DNA of 64,000 nt from Actinomadura sp. J1-007. Lineage in GTDB: Bacteria > Actinomycetota > Actinomycetes > Streptosporangiales > Streptosporangiaceae. The position numbers and the translations under genes are program-made. Positions 50,803-60,951 of this stretch are shown here, piece after piece (the stretch's first letter is position 1; each line of letters begins with the position of its first letter). The notes under the pieces are model-generated. The model worked only from the letters and a program-made list of their open reading frames with translations. It had not been told where the DNA came from and ran no database searches. Location: NCBI RefSeq assembly GCF_009793335.1, contig NZ_WING01000003.1:930001-994000 (forward strand), read 5' to 3'.

Positions 50803-50831
50803 TTGCCATGTGATGTACGTCTCTGTATGTT
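50803..50831 (+). promoter_or_regulatory. Promoter of the sugar ABC/GH13/GH87 operon
   Basis: TTGCCA (50803-50808), 17 bp, TATGTT (50826-50831). Transcription would start near 50838, followed by GGGAGGAA and the binding-protein ATG at 50862. Confidence 0.6.
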
Positions 50832-50861
50832 CCTCGCAACCGCCCTCCGGGAGGAACGCCC

Positions 50862-52255
50862 ATGAGACTCCGTCATCTCGCCGTCCTGCTGTCGGCCGCG
50901 CTCACCCTGTCGGGGACGACGGCCGCGTGCGGCGCCAAGTCCAGCCGGGACAGCGGCTCCGGCAAGGCCGGCTCCGCCGGGCCGCTCGATCCGAACACCA
51001 AGGTGACGATCACGGTCGGCTGCCAGCCCCGAAGACCGCCAAGGCCGAACGCGCCGCGTGGGACGCCGACGTGAAGGCGTTCCAGGCTCGGTACCCGAAC
51101 ATCACGATCGTCAGCAGGGACGCGTTCCCCTGCATCGTCCCGGAGACCTTCCAGGCCAAGCTCGCCGGCGGCCAGATGGAGGACGTGTTCTACGTCTACT
51201 ACACCGACACGCAGAACATCATCAGGAACCGGCAAGCCGCCGACATCACGCCGTACCTGGGCGGCGTCAAGCGGCTCAAGGACATCAACCCGCCCTACCT
51301 CCAGGCGTTCAAGGACGCCAAGGGCCGCGTCTACGGGCTGCCGCGCAAGGCCTACACCACCGGGCTGGTCTACAACCGCAAGCTGTTCGCGCGGGCGGGC
51401 CTCGACCCCGACCAGCCGCCGAAGACGTGGGCGCAGGTACGGGAGGCCGCGAAGAAGATCGCCGCGCTCGGTCCCGGCCACGTCGGCTACGGCGAGTACA
51501 GCGCGGGCGGCAACGGCGGGTGGCACTTCACCTCCGAGCTGTACGGGCGCGGCGGCGACGTGGTGACGCCGGACGGCAGGAAGGCCGCGTTCAACGGGCC
51601 CGCCGGACGGGCCGTCCTCCAGAACCTCAAGGACATGCGCTGGACCGACGACAGCATGGGCGCCAAGCAGCTCCACCGCTGGGAGGACCTCATGCGGCTG
51701 ATGGGCGGCGGCAGGCTCGGCATGATGGTCGGCGCGCCGGACGTCGCCGTGGAGGCCGCGCTCAACTTCGGCGCGAAGATCGAGGACATCGGCGCGGCGC
51801 CGCTGCCGGAGGCGCCGGCGTCCCTGCTGGGCGGCGACGGCTACATGATCAACCCCAAGGCCGGGCCGGACCGGATCAAGGCCGCGCTGCTCTGGCTGGA
51901 CTTCCGCAACCTCACGCCCGGCCAGGGGCAGTTCGACCACCGGCAGCTCAAGTCGCTCGGCCGCCCGGTCGGCGTGCCCGAGAACATCCTGTGGGGTTCG
52001 GGCGCCGGGGCCGCGCGGGAGGACCGCGAGCTGCGCAGGCGGTACGCGACGGTGCCGGTCGAGCACTTCGCGCCGTACGAGGACGGGTCGGCGAACGTGC
52101 GCCCGAAGACCGAGCCGCCGAACGCACAGGCCGTCTACGCCGTCCTCGACGGCCCCATGTCGGCCGTGCTGACCAGGCGGGACGCCGACATCGGCCGGTT
52201 GCTGTCCGAGGCGGAGAAGAAGGTCAACGCCGTGCTCGCCCGTACCGGCGGCTGA
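50862..52255 (+). CDS. Sugar ABC transporter substrate-binding lipoprotein (family 1), one frame break
   Basis: Extracellular solute-binding lipoprotein of about 464 residues. Lipobox TTAAC-G ends the signal peptide (LAVLLSAALTLSGTTAAC). The first frame breaks near 51030; one base joins ITVGCQP to KTAKAERAAWDADVKAFQAR. MalE-like segments include AKLAGGQMEDVFYVYYTDTQ, YGLPRKAYTTGLVYNRKLFA and ASLLGGDGYMINPKAGPDRI. ATG 50862 has GGGAGG upstream. It delivers an oligosaccharide to the two following permeases. The ATPase (often a shared MsiK-type protein in actinomycetes) is not in the window. A nigero-oligosaccharide ligand is inferred from neighbours only. Confidence 0.88.
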
Positions 52256-52443
52256 GGCCGCGGGCGGCCGGGGGCGGCCGGCCCGCGGGACGGCGGGCGC
52301 CCCCGGCCGCGCGGACCGCGCACGCGACGGCACACTCCCGCGGCTCCCGGCGCGGGCGGACGAAGGCGGACGAGGCGGCCCCGGTCGCGGACGAGCGACC
52401 CGGGCACGGCGACGGCGGCTCCGGGCCGCGGACAAGGACGATC

Positions 52444-53436
52444 ATGACGATGCTGGAGAGCACGCCGCGCGGCGGTGACCGCCGCGCGGCCCGCGGCGGG
52501 CGCGCCCGCGGTCCCGGCGGCGGACGGCACGGTCGGGGCGGGCGGTCCGGCCGGTCCCGCGGCGCGCGGCTCGGGCCGGCGGCGCGGCGGAACATCAGCG
52601 CCTACGGGTTCCTGAGCGGGGCCCTGGTCTGCTTCGCGTTCTTCTCCTGGTACCCGATGATCCGCGAGTTCGTGCTGAGCTTCCAGCGCAACAACTTCGT
52701 GGACGCGCCGGTCTGGGTCGGCCTGGACAACTTCCGGACGGTGCTCCAGGACCCCGCGTTCCACGCCGCCTGGGTCAACACCGTGGCGTTCACGCTGCTA
52801 GCGCTGGTGTTCGGCTACCTGGTCCCGTTCGCGATCGCGCTGGTGCTGAACGAGCTGAGGCACGCCCGCGCCTACCTCAGGTTCGTGGTGTACCTGCCGG
52901 TGATGCTGCCGCCGGCGGTGTCGGTGCTGCTGTTCAAATGGTTCTACGATCCGGGCCCGGGGCTGTTCAACCAGGTCCTGCGGCTGGCGCACCTGCCAGC
53001 GCTGAGCTGGCTCGACTCGACCGGCACCGCGCTGCTCTCGCTGGTGATCGTGACCACCTGGATGAACCTGGGCACCGGCACGCTGATCTACCTGGCCGCG
53101 CTCCAGACCGTCCCGGGCGAGCTGTACGAGGCGGCGGAGCTGGACGGCGCGGGCGCGCTGCGCCGGGTGTGGCACGTCACGATCCCGCAGACCCGGCTGA
53201 TCCTGCTGGTGATGCTGCTGCTCCAGATCATCGCGACGATGCAGGTGTTCATCGAGCCGTACCTGCTCACCGGCGGCGGCCCGGAGGACGCGACGATCAG
53301 CGTCGTCTACCTGATGTACCGGTACGCGTTCAGCTACGGCAACTTCGGCGGCGGCAGCGCCCTCGGCCTGATGCTCATGCTCGTCCTCATCGTCTTCTCC
53401 GCCGCGTACCTGCGCCTGTCGCGCGACAACACCTAA
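52444..53436 (+). CDS. Sugar ABC transporter permease (MalF/UgpA type)
   Basis: Membrane permease of 330 residues. After a basic, Gly/Arg-rich cytoplasmic N-terminus of about 50 residues come six hydrophobic segments beginning ISAYGFLSGALVCFAFFSWY. The EAA loop YEAAELDGAGALRRVWHVTI, which docks on the ATPase, and TGGGPEDATISVVYLMYRYA are typical of CUT1 transporters. The ATG 52444 follows AAGGACG. The frame is open back into the 188-bp gap after the binding-protein gene, but no ribosome site supports a start there. Gap to the partner permease is 12 bp. Confidence 0.9.
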   Translation: MTMLESTPRGGDRRAARGGRARGPGGGRHGRGGRSGRSRGARLGPAARRNISAYGFLSGALVCFAFFSWYPMIREFVLSFQRNNFVDAPVWVGLDNFRTVLQDPAFHAAWVNTVAFTLLALVFGYLVPFAIALVLNELRHARAYLRFVVYLPVMLPPAVSVLLFKWFYDPGPGLFNQVLRLAHLPALSWLDSTGTALLSLVIVTTWMNLGTGTLIYLAALQTVPGELYEAAELDGAGALRRVWHVTIPQTRLILLVMLLLQIIATMQVFIEPYLLTGGGPEDATISVVYLMYRYAFSYGNFGGGSALGLMLMLVLIVFSAAYLRLSRDNT

Positions 53437-53448
53437 GGGGACGCCACG

Positions 53449-54426
53449 ATGTCCACCAACCTCACCGCCTCGCCGCGCCCGCCCGCCTCCCCCCTCGCCC
53501 CGGCGACCCGGCGGGAACGGCGGCGGCGCGGGCGGGGCGGGCGCTTCACGTCCGAGCAGCGCACGATCATCTCCTCGCACCAGCTCAACTCCCGGTGGGG
53601 CCGCCGGATCTACTGGGCGGTCCTGGCGGCGACGGTCGTCGGGTTCACCGCGGTGTTCGTGTTCCCGCTGTACTGGATGGTCACCGGGGCCATGAAGACC
53701 GGCCCGGAGTTCGCGCGGATCCCGCCCACGTACGTGCCGTCGCGGTTCTCCCTGGACGGCTACCGGGACGCGTGGCGGTTGATGAACCTGGACCGGTTCA
53801 TGCTGAACACGCTCCAGTACGCGGTGGGGGCGTGGGCGTTCGCGCTGGCGTTCGACGTGGGCGCGGCGTACGCGCTGTCGAAGCTGCGCCCGCTGTTCGG
53901 CAACGTGATCCTGCTGATGATGCTGGCGACGCTGATGATCCCGCCGACGGTGCTGCTGCTGCCGACGTACCTGACGGTCAAGGACGTGCCGATCGTCCGG
54001 CTGGACCTGCTGAACACGCCGTGGGCGATCTGGCTGCCCGCGGTCGCCAACGGGTTCAACATCTTCCTGCTGAAGCGCTTCTTCGACTCGATCCCCACCG
54101 AACTGCTGGAGGCGGCGCAGATCGACGGGGCCTCGCCGTGGCGGATCCTGCGCTCGATCGTGCTGCCGGTGTCGCGGCCGATCCTCGGCGTGGTGTCGAT
54201 CTTCACGGTGGTGAACGTGTGGCGCGACTTCGCCTGGCCGCTGCTCGCGCTCCAGGACCCGGAGAAGATGACGATCAGCGTCGGGATCGCCTCGCTGCGG
54301 GCCAACATGCCGCAGACCACGATGACCGCCGCACTGGTGATCGCCAGCCTGCCCACGATCGTCGTGTTCTTCGTCTTCCAGCGGCACATCATGGCGGGCC
54401 TGACCGCGGGCGGCCTCAAAGGCTGA
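53449..54426 (+). CDS. Sugar ABC transporter permease (MalG/UgpE type)
   Basis: Second CUT1 permease subunit, 325 residues, six hydrophobic segments. Start ATG 53449 follows AAGGGG. Typical segments are FVFPLYWMVTGAMKTGPEFA, LATLMIPPTVLLLPTYLTVK, EAA loop LLEAAQIDGASPWRILRSIV and the C-terminal FVFQRHIMAGLTAGGLKG, nearly identical to the ending of many MalG homologues. It completes the transporter with the gene before it, and the operon continues 63 bp downstream into an alpha-glucosidase that would process the imported sugar. Confidence 0.92.
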   Translation: MSTNLTASPRPPASPLAPATRRERRRRGRGGRFTSEQRTIISSHQLNSRWGRRIYWAVLAATVVGFTAVFVFPLYWMVTGAMKTGPEFARIPPTYVPSRFSLDGYRDAWRLMNLDRFMLNTLQYAVGAWAFALAFDVGAAYALSKLRPLFGNVILLMMLATLMIPPTVLLLPTYLTVKDVPIVRLDLLNTPWAIWLPAVANGFNIFLLKRFFDSIPTELLEAAQIDGASPWRILRSIVLPVSRPILGVVSIFTVVNVWRDFAWPLLALQDPEKMTISVGIASLRANMPQTTMTAALVIASLPTIVVFFVFQRHIMAGLTAGGLKG

Positions 54427-54489
54427 TCCGGGCGGACCGCCCTGCCGCTTCGTTCGTTCCCACCCGTTACGCAGGAGGAGTGCCGCAGC

Positions 54490-56039
54490 ATGCCTGAACC
54501 ATGGTGGCGGAGTGCCGTGATCTACCAGGTCTACCCGCGCAGCTTCGCCGACGGCGACGGCGACGGCGTCGGGGACCTGGCGGGCCTCCGCTCCCGCCTG
54601 CCGTACCTGGCGGAGCTCGGGGTCGACGCCGTCTGGATGAACCCGTGGTACCCGTCGCCGATGGCCGACGGCGGCTACGACGTGGCCGACTACCGCGACA
54701 TCGACCCCGTCTTCGGCACCCTCGGGGAGGCCGAGGCGTTCATCGGCGAGGCGCACGCGCTCGGCATCCGGGTCGTCGTGGACGTGGTGCCCAACCACAC
54801 CTCCGACCGGAGCGCCTGGTTCCGCGCGGCGCTGGCCGCGGGGCCGGGCTCGCCCGAGCGCGCCCGGTTCTGGTTCCGGCGCGGCGCGGCGCCGGGCGAG
54901 CCGCCGAACGACTGGCAGTCGATCTTCGGCGGCCCGGCGTGGACGCGGGTGCCGGACGGCGAGTGGTACCTGCACCTGTTCGCCGCCGAGCAGCCCGACT
55001 TCAACTGGACGCATCCCGACGTGCACGCCGAGTTCCTGGACGTGCTGCGGTTCTGGTTCGACCGGGGGTGGACGGGGTCCGCGTCGACTCGGCCGCCGTC
55101 CTCGTCAAGGACCCGGACGCGGAGCCCGACGGCCTGGACCCCTACACCGACCGCGACGGCGTCCACGAGATCTACCGGGGCTGGCGGCGGCTCGCCGACT
55201 CCTACCCGGGCCGGATGCTGGTCGGCGAGGTGTGGCTGCCCGACCAGCTCCGCCTGGCCCGGTACCTGCGCCCGGACGAGATGCACACCGTGTTCAACTT
55301 CCCGTTCCTCGGCGCGCCGTGGGACGCCGCCGCGCTGCGCGCCGTCATCGACGACACCCTGGCGACGCTCGCGCCGGTCGGCGCCCCGGCGACCTGGGTC
55401 CTGGCGAACCACGACGTGACCCGTACGGTCACGCGCTACGGCCGCGCCGACACCTCGTTCTCGCACGACGACCGCAAGCACGGCATGCCCGTGGACCCGG
55501 CGCTCGGCCTGCGCCGCGCCCGCGCCGCCGCGCTGCTGTCGCTGGCGCTGCCGGGCAGCGCCTACGTCTACCAGGGCGAGGAGCTGGGGCTGCCCGAGGT
55601 GGAGGACCTGCCGGACGACCTGCGGCAGGACCCGATCTGGCGCCGTTCCGGCCACACCGACCGGGGGCGGGACGGCTGCCGCGTGCCGCTGCCGTGGTCG
55701 GGCGTCGAGCCGCCGTTCGGGTTCGGGTCGGCCGAGCCGTGGCTGCCGCAGCCTCCGGACTGGAAGGAGCTGACGGTGGAGGCCCAGCAGTCCGACCCGT
55801 CCTCGATGCTGTCGCTCTACCGCGCGGCCCTGCGCATCCGCGCGGCCGAGCTGGGCGACGGCGCCATGCGTTGGCTCCCGTCGGACGACGGCGTGCTCGC
55901 GTTCACCCGCGACTCCGGGCTGACCTGCGTGGTCAACCTCGGCTCCCGGCCCGTGCCGGTGTCCGGGGAGGTCCGCCTGGCCAGCGGTCCCCTGGACGGG
56001 GGCCGTCTGCCGCCCGACACGGCCGTCTGGCTGCACTGA
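54490..56039 (+). CDS. GH13 alpha-glucosidase / oligo-1,6-glucosidase-like, one frame break
   Basis: Cytoplasmic glycoside hydrolase of about 516 residues that removes glucose from alpha-linked oligosaccharides. GH13 blocks in order: WWRSAVIYQVYPRSF at the start, VVVDVVPNHTSDRSAWF (region I), DGVRVDSAAV (region II with the nucleophile Asp), MLVGEVWLPDQ (region III acid Glu) and WVLANHDVTR (region IV). The frame breaks near 55065 in a GGGGG run, just before region II; one base restores it. It has no signal peptide, so it acts on imported sugar. In this cluster the substrate may be nigerose-type (alpha-1,3) rather than maltose-type, which sequence alone cannot show. Confidence 0.92.
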
Positions 56040-56140
56040 ACGATCGCCGCCCACCGTCCGGCCACGCCGGTCGACGGCTTCTGCCGCTCCTCCCAGGCAG
56101 GTGTTCCACCCCCACTCACCGACAGGGAGAAGAACCAGCG

Positions 56141-59100
56141 ATGAGACAGAAGTACCTGCGCATCCTGCTGGCCGTGGCGATGGTCGCGACCGGCGTGCTC
56201 GGCGCGGCGGCGGCCCCGCCGCGGCGGCCCCGGCGGCCGGGGCGAACCTGGCGGCGGGCAGGTCCGTGTCCGCCAGCGGGTCCCACCGCGAGTACCCCGC
56301 CGCCAACGTCAACGACGGCGACCGGTCCACCTACTGGGAGAGCACCGGCGACGCGTTCCCCCAATGGGTCCAGGTCGACCTGGGCGCCGCGGTCGACACC
56401 GACAAGGTCGTCCTGAAGCTGCCGGCGGCGAACTGGCCGAAGCGGACGCAGACGCTGTCGGTCCAGGGCAGCACGGACGGCACCTCCTACAGCACGCTGG
56501 CCGGTTCATCGGGACGGGTGTTCGACCCGGCCTCCGGCAACACCGTGACGCTGACCTACGCCGCCACGCTCACCCGCTACCTGCGCGTCCACGTCACGGC
56601 CAACACCGGCTGGCCCGCCGCGCAACTGTCGGAGTTCGAGGTGTACGGGCCGTCCACCGGCGACCAGACCCCGCCGACCGCGCCGTCCGGCCTCGCCTTC
56701 GCCGCGCCCTCCCCCGGGCAGATCAGGCTGACGTGGAACGCGGCGTCCGACGCCGTGGGCGTCACCGCGTACGACGTGTACGCCAACGGCGCGCTCCGCG
56801 GCACCGTCGCGGGCGACGTCCTCGCCTACACCGACACGCAGCCCGCCACGGCGACCGTCTCGTACTACGTGCGGGCGCGGGACGCCGCGGGCAACGTCTC
56901 GCCCGACAGCAACGTCGTCACCCGGCAGGGCCAAGGCGGCGGGACCAACCTCGCTGCCGGGAAGCCCATCACCGCCTCGTCCCACGTGTACGACTTCGTC
57001 GCGGGCAACGCCAACGACAGCAGCACCGCGACGTACTGGGAGTCGGCCGCGGGCGCGTACCCGGCGACGCTCACCGTGAGCCTCGGCGCCAAGGCCGAGG
57101 TCTCCGCCGTCGTCGTCAAGCTGAACCCCGACGCGGCGTGGGCGACCCGTACCCAGACCATCGAGGTGCAGGGGCGGGGCAGCCCGAACGCCTCGTTCGC
57201 CACCCTCAAGCCGTCCGCCGCCTACACGTTCGCCCCGTCCACCGGGAACACCGTGACGATCCCGGTGGACGCGAACGCGGCGGAGGTGCGGCTGAAGTTC
57301 GCCGCGAACTCCGGCGCGCCCGGCGCGCAGGCCGCGGAGTTCCAAGTGCTCGGCACGCCCGCGCCGACGCCCGACCTGTCCGTCACCGACGTGTCGTGGA
57401 CGCCGCCGTCCCCCATCGAGACCGACGAGATCACCCTCCGGGCCACGGTCAGGAACGGCGGGACGGGAGCGGCCGACCCGAGCCGCCTGGACTTCCTGGT
57501 CGGTGCCAAGCGGACGGCGTCCGCCCAGGTCGGCGCGCTGGAGCCCGGCGCCTCGACGACCGTGTCGGCGTCGATCGGCACCCGGGACGCCGGTTCCTAC
57601 ACGGTCGGCGCGACGGCCGACGCCGACGACGCCAACATCGAACTCAACGAGACCGACAACACGCGCACCGCGTCCACGAGACTGACCGTCGGGCCGGTGC
57701 CGAGCTCGGACCTGGTCGCGCAGGCCGTCACGTGGAGCCCCGGCAACCCGCAGAACGGCGACGCCGTCTCGTTCTCCGTGACGCTGCGCAACGACGGCAC
57801 CCTGGCGACCGCTTCCGGGTCCCACGGCGTCACCCTCACCGTCCTGGACGACGACGGCACGGCCGTGAAGACCCTGACCGGCGCCCACACCGGCTCGCTC
57901 GCGCCGGGCGCGTCCGCCGCCCCCGTCAGCCTCGGCACGTGGACGGCGGCCAACGGCCGGTACACGGTGAAGACGGTCATCGCGGACGACGCCACCGAGG
58001 TGCCCGTCAAGCGCGCCAACAACACCGCCACGCAGGCGATGACCGTCGGACGCGGCGCGAACATGCCGTACGACATGTACGAGGCGGAGGACGGCGTGCT
58101 CGGCGGCGGCGCGTCCGTCGTCGGCCCGAACCGCACCGTCGGCGACCTCGCGGGCGAGGCGTCCGGCCGCCGCGCGGTCCGGCTCGCCGCCACCGGCGCG
58201 AGCGTCGAGTTCACGACCAGGGCCGCCACCAACACGCTCGTCACGCGCTTCTCGATCCCGGACGCGCCGGGAAGCGCCTCGCTGAACGTCTACGTGGACG
58301 GCACGTTCCTCAAGGCCATCGACCTCACGTCCCGCTACTCGTGGGTGTACGGCGACGAGGCCAATCCGAGCAACTCGCCGTCCGCGGGCGCGCCCCGGCA
58401 CATCTACGACGAGGCGAGCCTGATGCTCGGCACGACCGTCCGGGCCGGCAGCAAGATCAGGTTGCAGAAGGACGCCGCCAACACCGCCGCCTCCTACGCC
58501 ATCGACTTCGTCAACACCGAGCTCGCGACCGCCAAGCCGAACCCGGATCCCGCCCGCTACGCGGTGCCCGCCGGGTTCACGCACCAGAACGTCCAGGACG
58601 CGCTCGACAAGGCGCGCCAGGACCCCGGCCTGGTCGGCGTCTACCTGCCGCCGGGCGACTACCCGACCGCGCAGAAGTTCCAGGTCTACGGCAAGGCGCT
58701 CAAGGTCGTCGGCGCAGGCCCGTGGTTCACCCGGTTCCGCACGCCGCCCGAGCAGGAGAACACCGACGCCGGGTTCCGCCCGGACGCGACGGCCAACGGC
58801 TCGACGTTCTCCGGCTTCGCGTTCTTCGGCAACTACACCTCGCGCATCGACGGGCCTGGCAAGGTGTTCGACCTCACCGGCGTCCGGGACCTGACCATCG
58901 ACGACATCTGGGCCGAGCACGTCGTCTGCCTGCTCTGGGGGTCCAACGTCGACGGCTCGACGATCAGGAACTCCCGCATCCGGAACACCTGGGCGGACGG
59001 CCTCAACCTCACCAACGGCAGCAGCGACAACCACGTGTCCGATATCGAGACCCGGACGACGGGCGACGACAGCTTCGCGCTGTTCCCGGCGACCGACAAC

Positions 59101-59718
59101 CACGACGAGCAGCAGACCGGCAACGTCTACGAGAACCTCACGTCGCTGCTGACCTGGCGCGCCGCGGGCCTCGCGGTCTACGGGGGCGGCGGCAACACGT
59201 TCCGGAACATCCACATCGCCGACACCCTCGTCTACTCCGGCATCACGATCGGCACCCTGCGGTTCGGGGGCATCCCGGCCCGCGGCTTCGAGTCGACGCC
59301 GCAGACCCGCTTCGAGCACATCTCCCTGGTACGGGCGGGCGGCCACTTCTGGGGGCAGCAGACCTTCCCGGCGCTGTGGCTGTTCTCCGGCGAGTACCCG
59401 TTCCGCGGCATCCGCGTCAGCGACGTCGACATCCTCGATCCCACGTACTCGGGGATCATGTTCCAGACCAAGTACACCGGCGGGCAGCCGCTCAACCCCA
59501 TCACCGACACCGTCCTGGACGACGTCAGCGTGACCGGCGCCCGCAAGAGCGGCGACGCGTTCGACGCCAAGTCCGGCTTCGGCATCTGGGTCAACGAGCT
59601 TCCCGAACCCGGCCAGGGCCCGGCCGTCGGGTCGGCGACGTTCACCGGCCTGCGCCTCCGCGACAACCACGAGGACATCCGCAACACGACCACCACGTTC
59701 ACGATCAACCGGAACTGA
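56141..59718 (+). CDS. Secreted modular protein with GH87-like (alpha-1,3-glucanase) beta-helix domain, one frame break
   Basis: About 1,192 residues after repair. A Sec signal (YLRILLAVAMVATGVLGAAA) is interrupted by a frame break near 56215 in GC repeats. Domains in order: F5/8C-like (about 40-160), fibronectin III (165-250), second F5/8C-like (255-390), two CARDB-like domains (400-505, 510-625), CBM35/6-like (YDMYEAEDGVLGGGAS, 640-790) and a right-handed beta-helix (about 800-1,190). In the helix RNTWADGLNLTNG and TRTTGDDSFALF put Asp residues 23 and 24 positions after the first, the spacing I recall for GH87 catalytic Asps. It would cleave alpha-1,3-glucan outside the cell; dextranase-like or another helix family remains possible. 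Followed by a hairpin. Confidence 0.8.
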
Positions 59719-59730
59719 ACAGACCCGGCC

Positions 59731-59766
59731 CCGGACCGCGGGCGTAGGGAGGCGCTCGCGGTCCGG
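59731..59766. terminator. Hairpin terminator between convergent GH87-like and WYL genes
   Basis: CCGGACCGCG / CGCGGTCCGG, a perfect 10-bp stem with a 16-nt loop, lies between convergent genes and probably ends transcription from both sides. No T-tract is visible. Confidence 0.5.
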
Positions 59767-59780
59767 CCGGGCCGTCGCCC

Positions 59781-60860
59781 TCAGGTGCGGCGGGCGTGGG
59801 AGGCGAGGCGGTCGGCGAGCGCGATGACGAGGTCGCGCAGCTCGTCGGGGCGCTCGATGACGAACGGCCGGTCGAGCGAGGCGAGGACCGGGGGCAGCCA
59901 GTCGAGCCGTTCCGCCCGTATCTCCACGCGCCACCAGCGCTCGCCCGCCGGGCCCTCGCCCGCGGGGTGCTTGCCCGCCGGGCCCTCGCCCGCCGGGCCC
60001 TCGCCCGCCAGGCCCTCGGCCGCCGGGTCCTCGGCCGCCGGGTCCTCGGCCGCTGCGGGCTCGGCCTCCTCCACGCGGGCGACGGCGGCGGGAAGGCGGG
60101 CTCGGATCTGCTCGACCGTCCCGTGGATCCGCAGAACCACCTCGTGCCGGTAGTCGGCCGTGGCGAACCCCGACAGCACGCGCTGCGCCGGGTCCGGGCC
60201 CGCGGGCGCCGCGAACGAGCCCGGCAGCGCCCTCGCGTCCGCGATCCGGTCGAGCCGGAAGGTCCGGTCCTCGCCGGCCTCCGGGTCCGCGCCCGTGACG
60301 TACCACCGGCCCGAATGCGCGACGATCCCGTACGCGTGCAGCGTCCGGTCGCTGCGCCGGCCGTCGCGGTCGGTGTAGCGGATCGCGACCGGCCGGCGGT
60401 GGCGCACCGCGTCGGCGACGGTGAGCAGCACCTCGGCGTCCGGGGCGGGGAACTCGCGGGGCGGCGCCGTGAAGTCCAGCGACTCCAGGACGGTGTCGAG
60501 CCGGTCGGCGAGGCGCGCGGGCAGCACGCGCTGGATCTTGGCCGCCGCCGTCTCGTTCGCCGTGCCCTCCGCCGTCGCGAGTCCCGCCCGGCGGCCGGCG
60601 ATCAGACCGAGCAGGACGGCGAGCGCCTCGTCGTCGCTGAACACGAGCGGGGGCAGCCGGTAGCCGCGGGCGAGCCGGTACCCGCCGTAGCGGCCGCGCA
60701 CCGACTCCACGGGCACGTCGAGGTCGACGAGCTGGTCCACGTACCGGCGGACGGTGCGCCCCTCGACGCCGAGCCGGTCGGCGAGCTCGGCCACCGTCCG
60801 GGTGCCGCCGGACTGGAGCAGCTCCAGGAGTCGCAGCACGCGGCCGGCGGGACGGGACAT
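59781..60860 (-). CDS. WYL-domain transcriptional regulator
   Basis: 359-residue DNA-binding regulator. DeoR-like winged helix (VLRLLELLQSGGTRTVAELA, then DRLGVEGRTVRRYVDQLVDL), the segment YGGYRLARGYRLPPLVFSDD, then the WYL domain (PVAIRYTDRDGRRSDRTLHA, then YGIVAHSGRWYVTGADPEAG) and a C-terminal WCX region. An Ala/Glu/Gly/Pro repeat of about 35 residues (DNA 59946-60060) is inserted in the C-terminal part and looks like a slippage product. Divergent from a VOC gene across 91 bp with a perfect 12-bp inverted repeat, it probably represses both genes. Confidence 0.9.
   Translation of the reverse strand: MSRPAGRVLRLLELLQSGGTRTVAELADRLGVEGRTVRRYVDQLVDLDVPVESVRGRYGGYRLARGYRLPPLVFSDDEALAVLLGLIAGRRAGLATAEGTANETAAAKIQRVLPARLADRLDTVLESLDFTAPPREFPAPDAEVLLTVADAVRHRRPVAIRYTDRDGRRSDRTLHAYGIVAHSGRWYVTGADPEAGEDRTFRLDRIADARALPGSFAAPAGPDPAQRVLSGFATADYRHEVVLRIHGTVEQIRARLPAAVARVEEAEPAAAEDPAAEDPAAEGLAGEGPAGEGPAGKHPAGEGPAGERWWRVEIRAERLDWLPPVLASLDRPFVIERPDELRDLVIALADRLASHARRT
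59946..60060. repeat. 15-bp tandem repeats inside the WYL gene
   Basis: About eight imperfect copies of GGGCCCTCGCCCGCC-type units, always in frame, encode repeating Glu-Gly-Pro-Ala-Gly and Glu-Asp-Pro-Ala-Ala pentapeptides in the regulator's C-terminal half. Confidence 0.8.
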
Positions 60861-60874
60861 GGGAGAAGTCTATG

Positions 60875-60905
60875 CGAATAGTGGACTGTTTCTGTCCACT
60901 ATTCG
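60875..60905. promoter_or_regulatory. Operator between WYL and VOC genes
   Basis: A perfect 12-bp inverted repeat (CGAATAGTGGAC and its complement, 7-nt spacer) starts 15 bp before the WYL start codon and ends 47 bp before the VOC ATG. It is the likely binding site of the WYL protein. Confidence 0.75.
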
Positions 60906-60951
60906 ATCTAGCCTGTGACGTGCAGATACACGACCGACCAAGGAGATCGCC

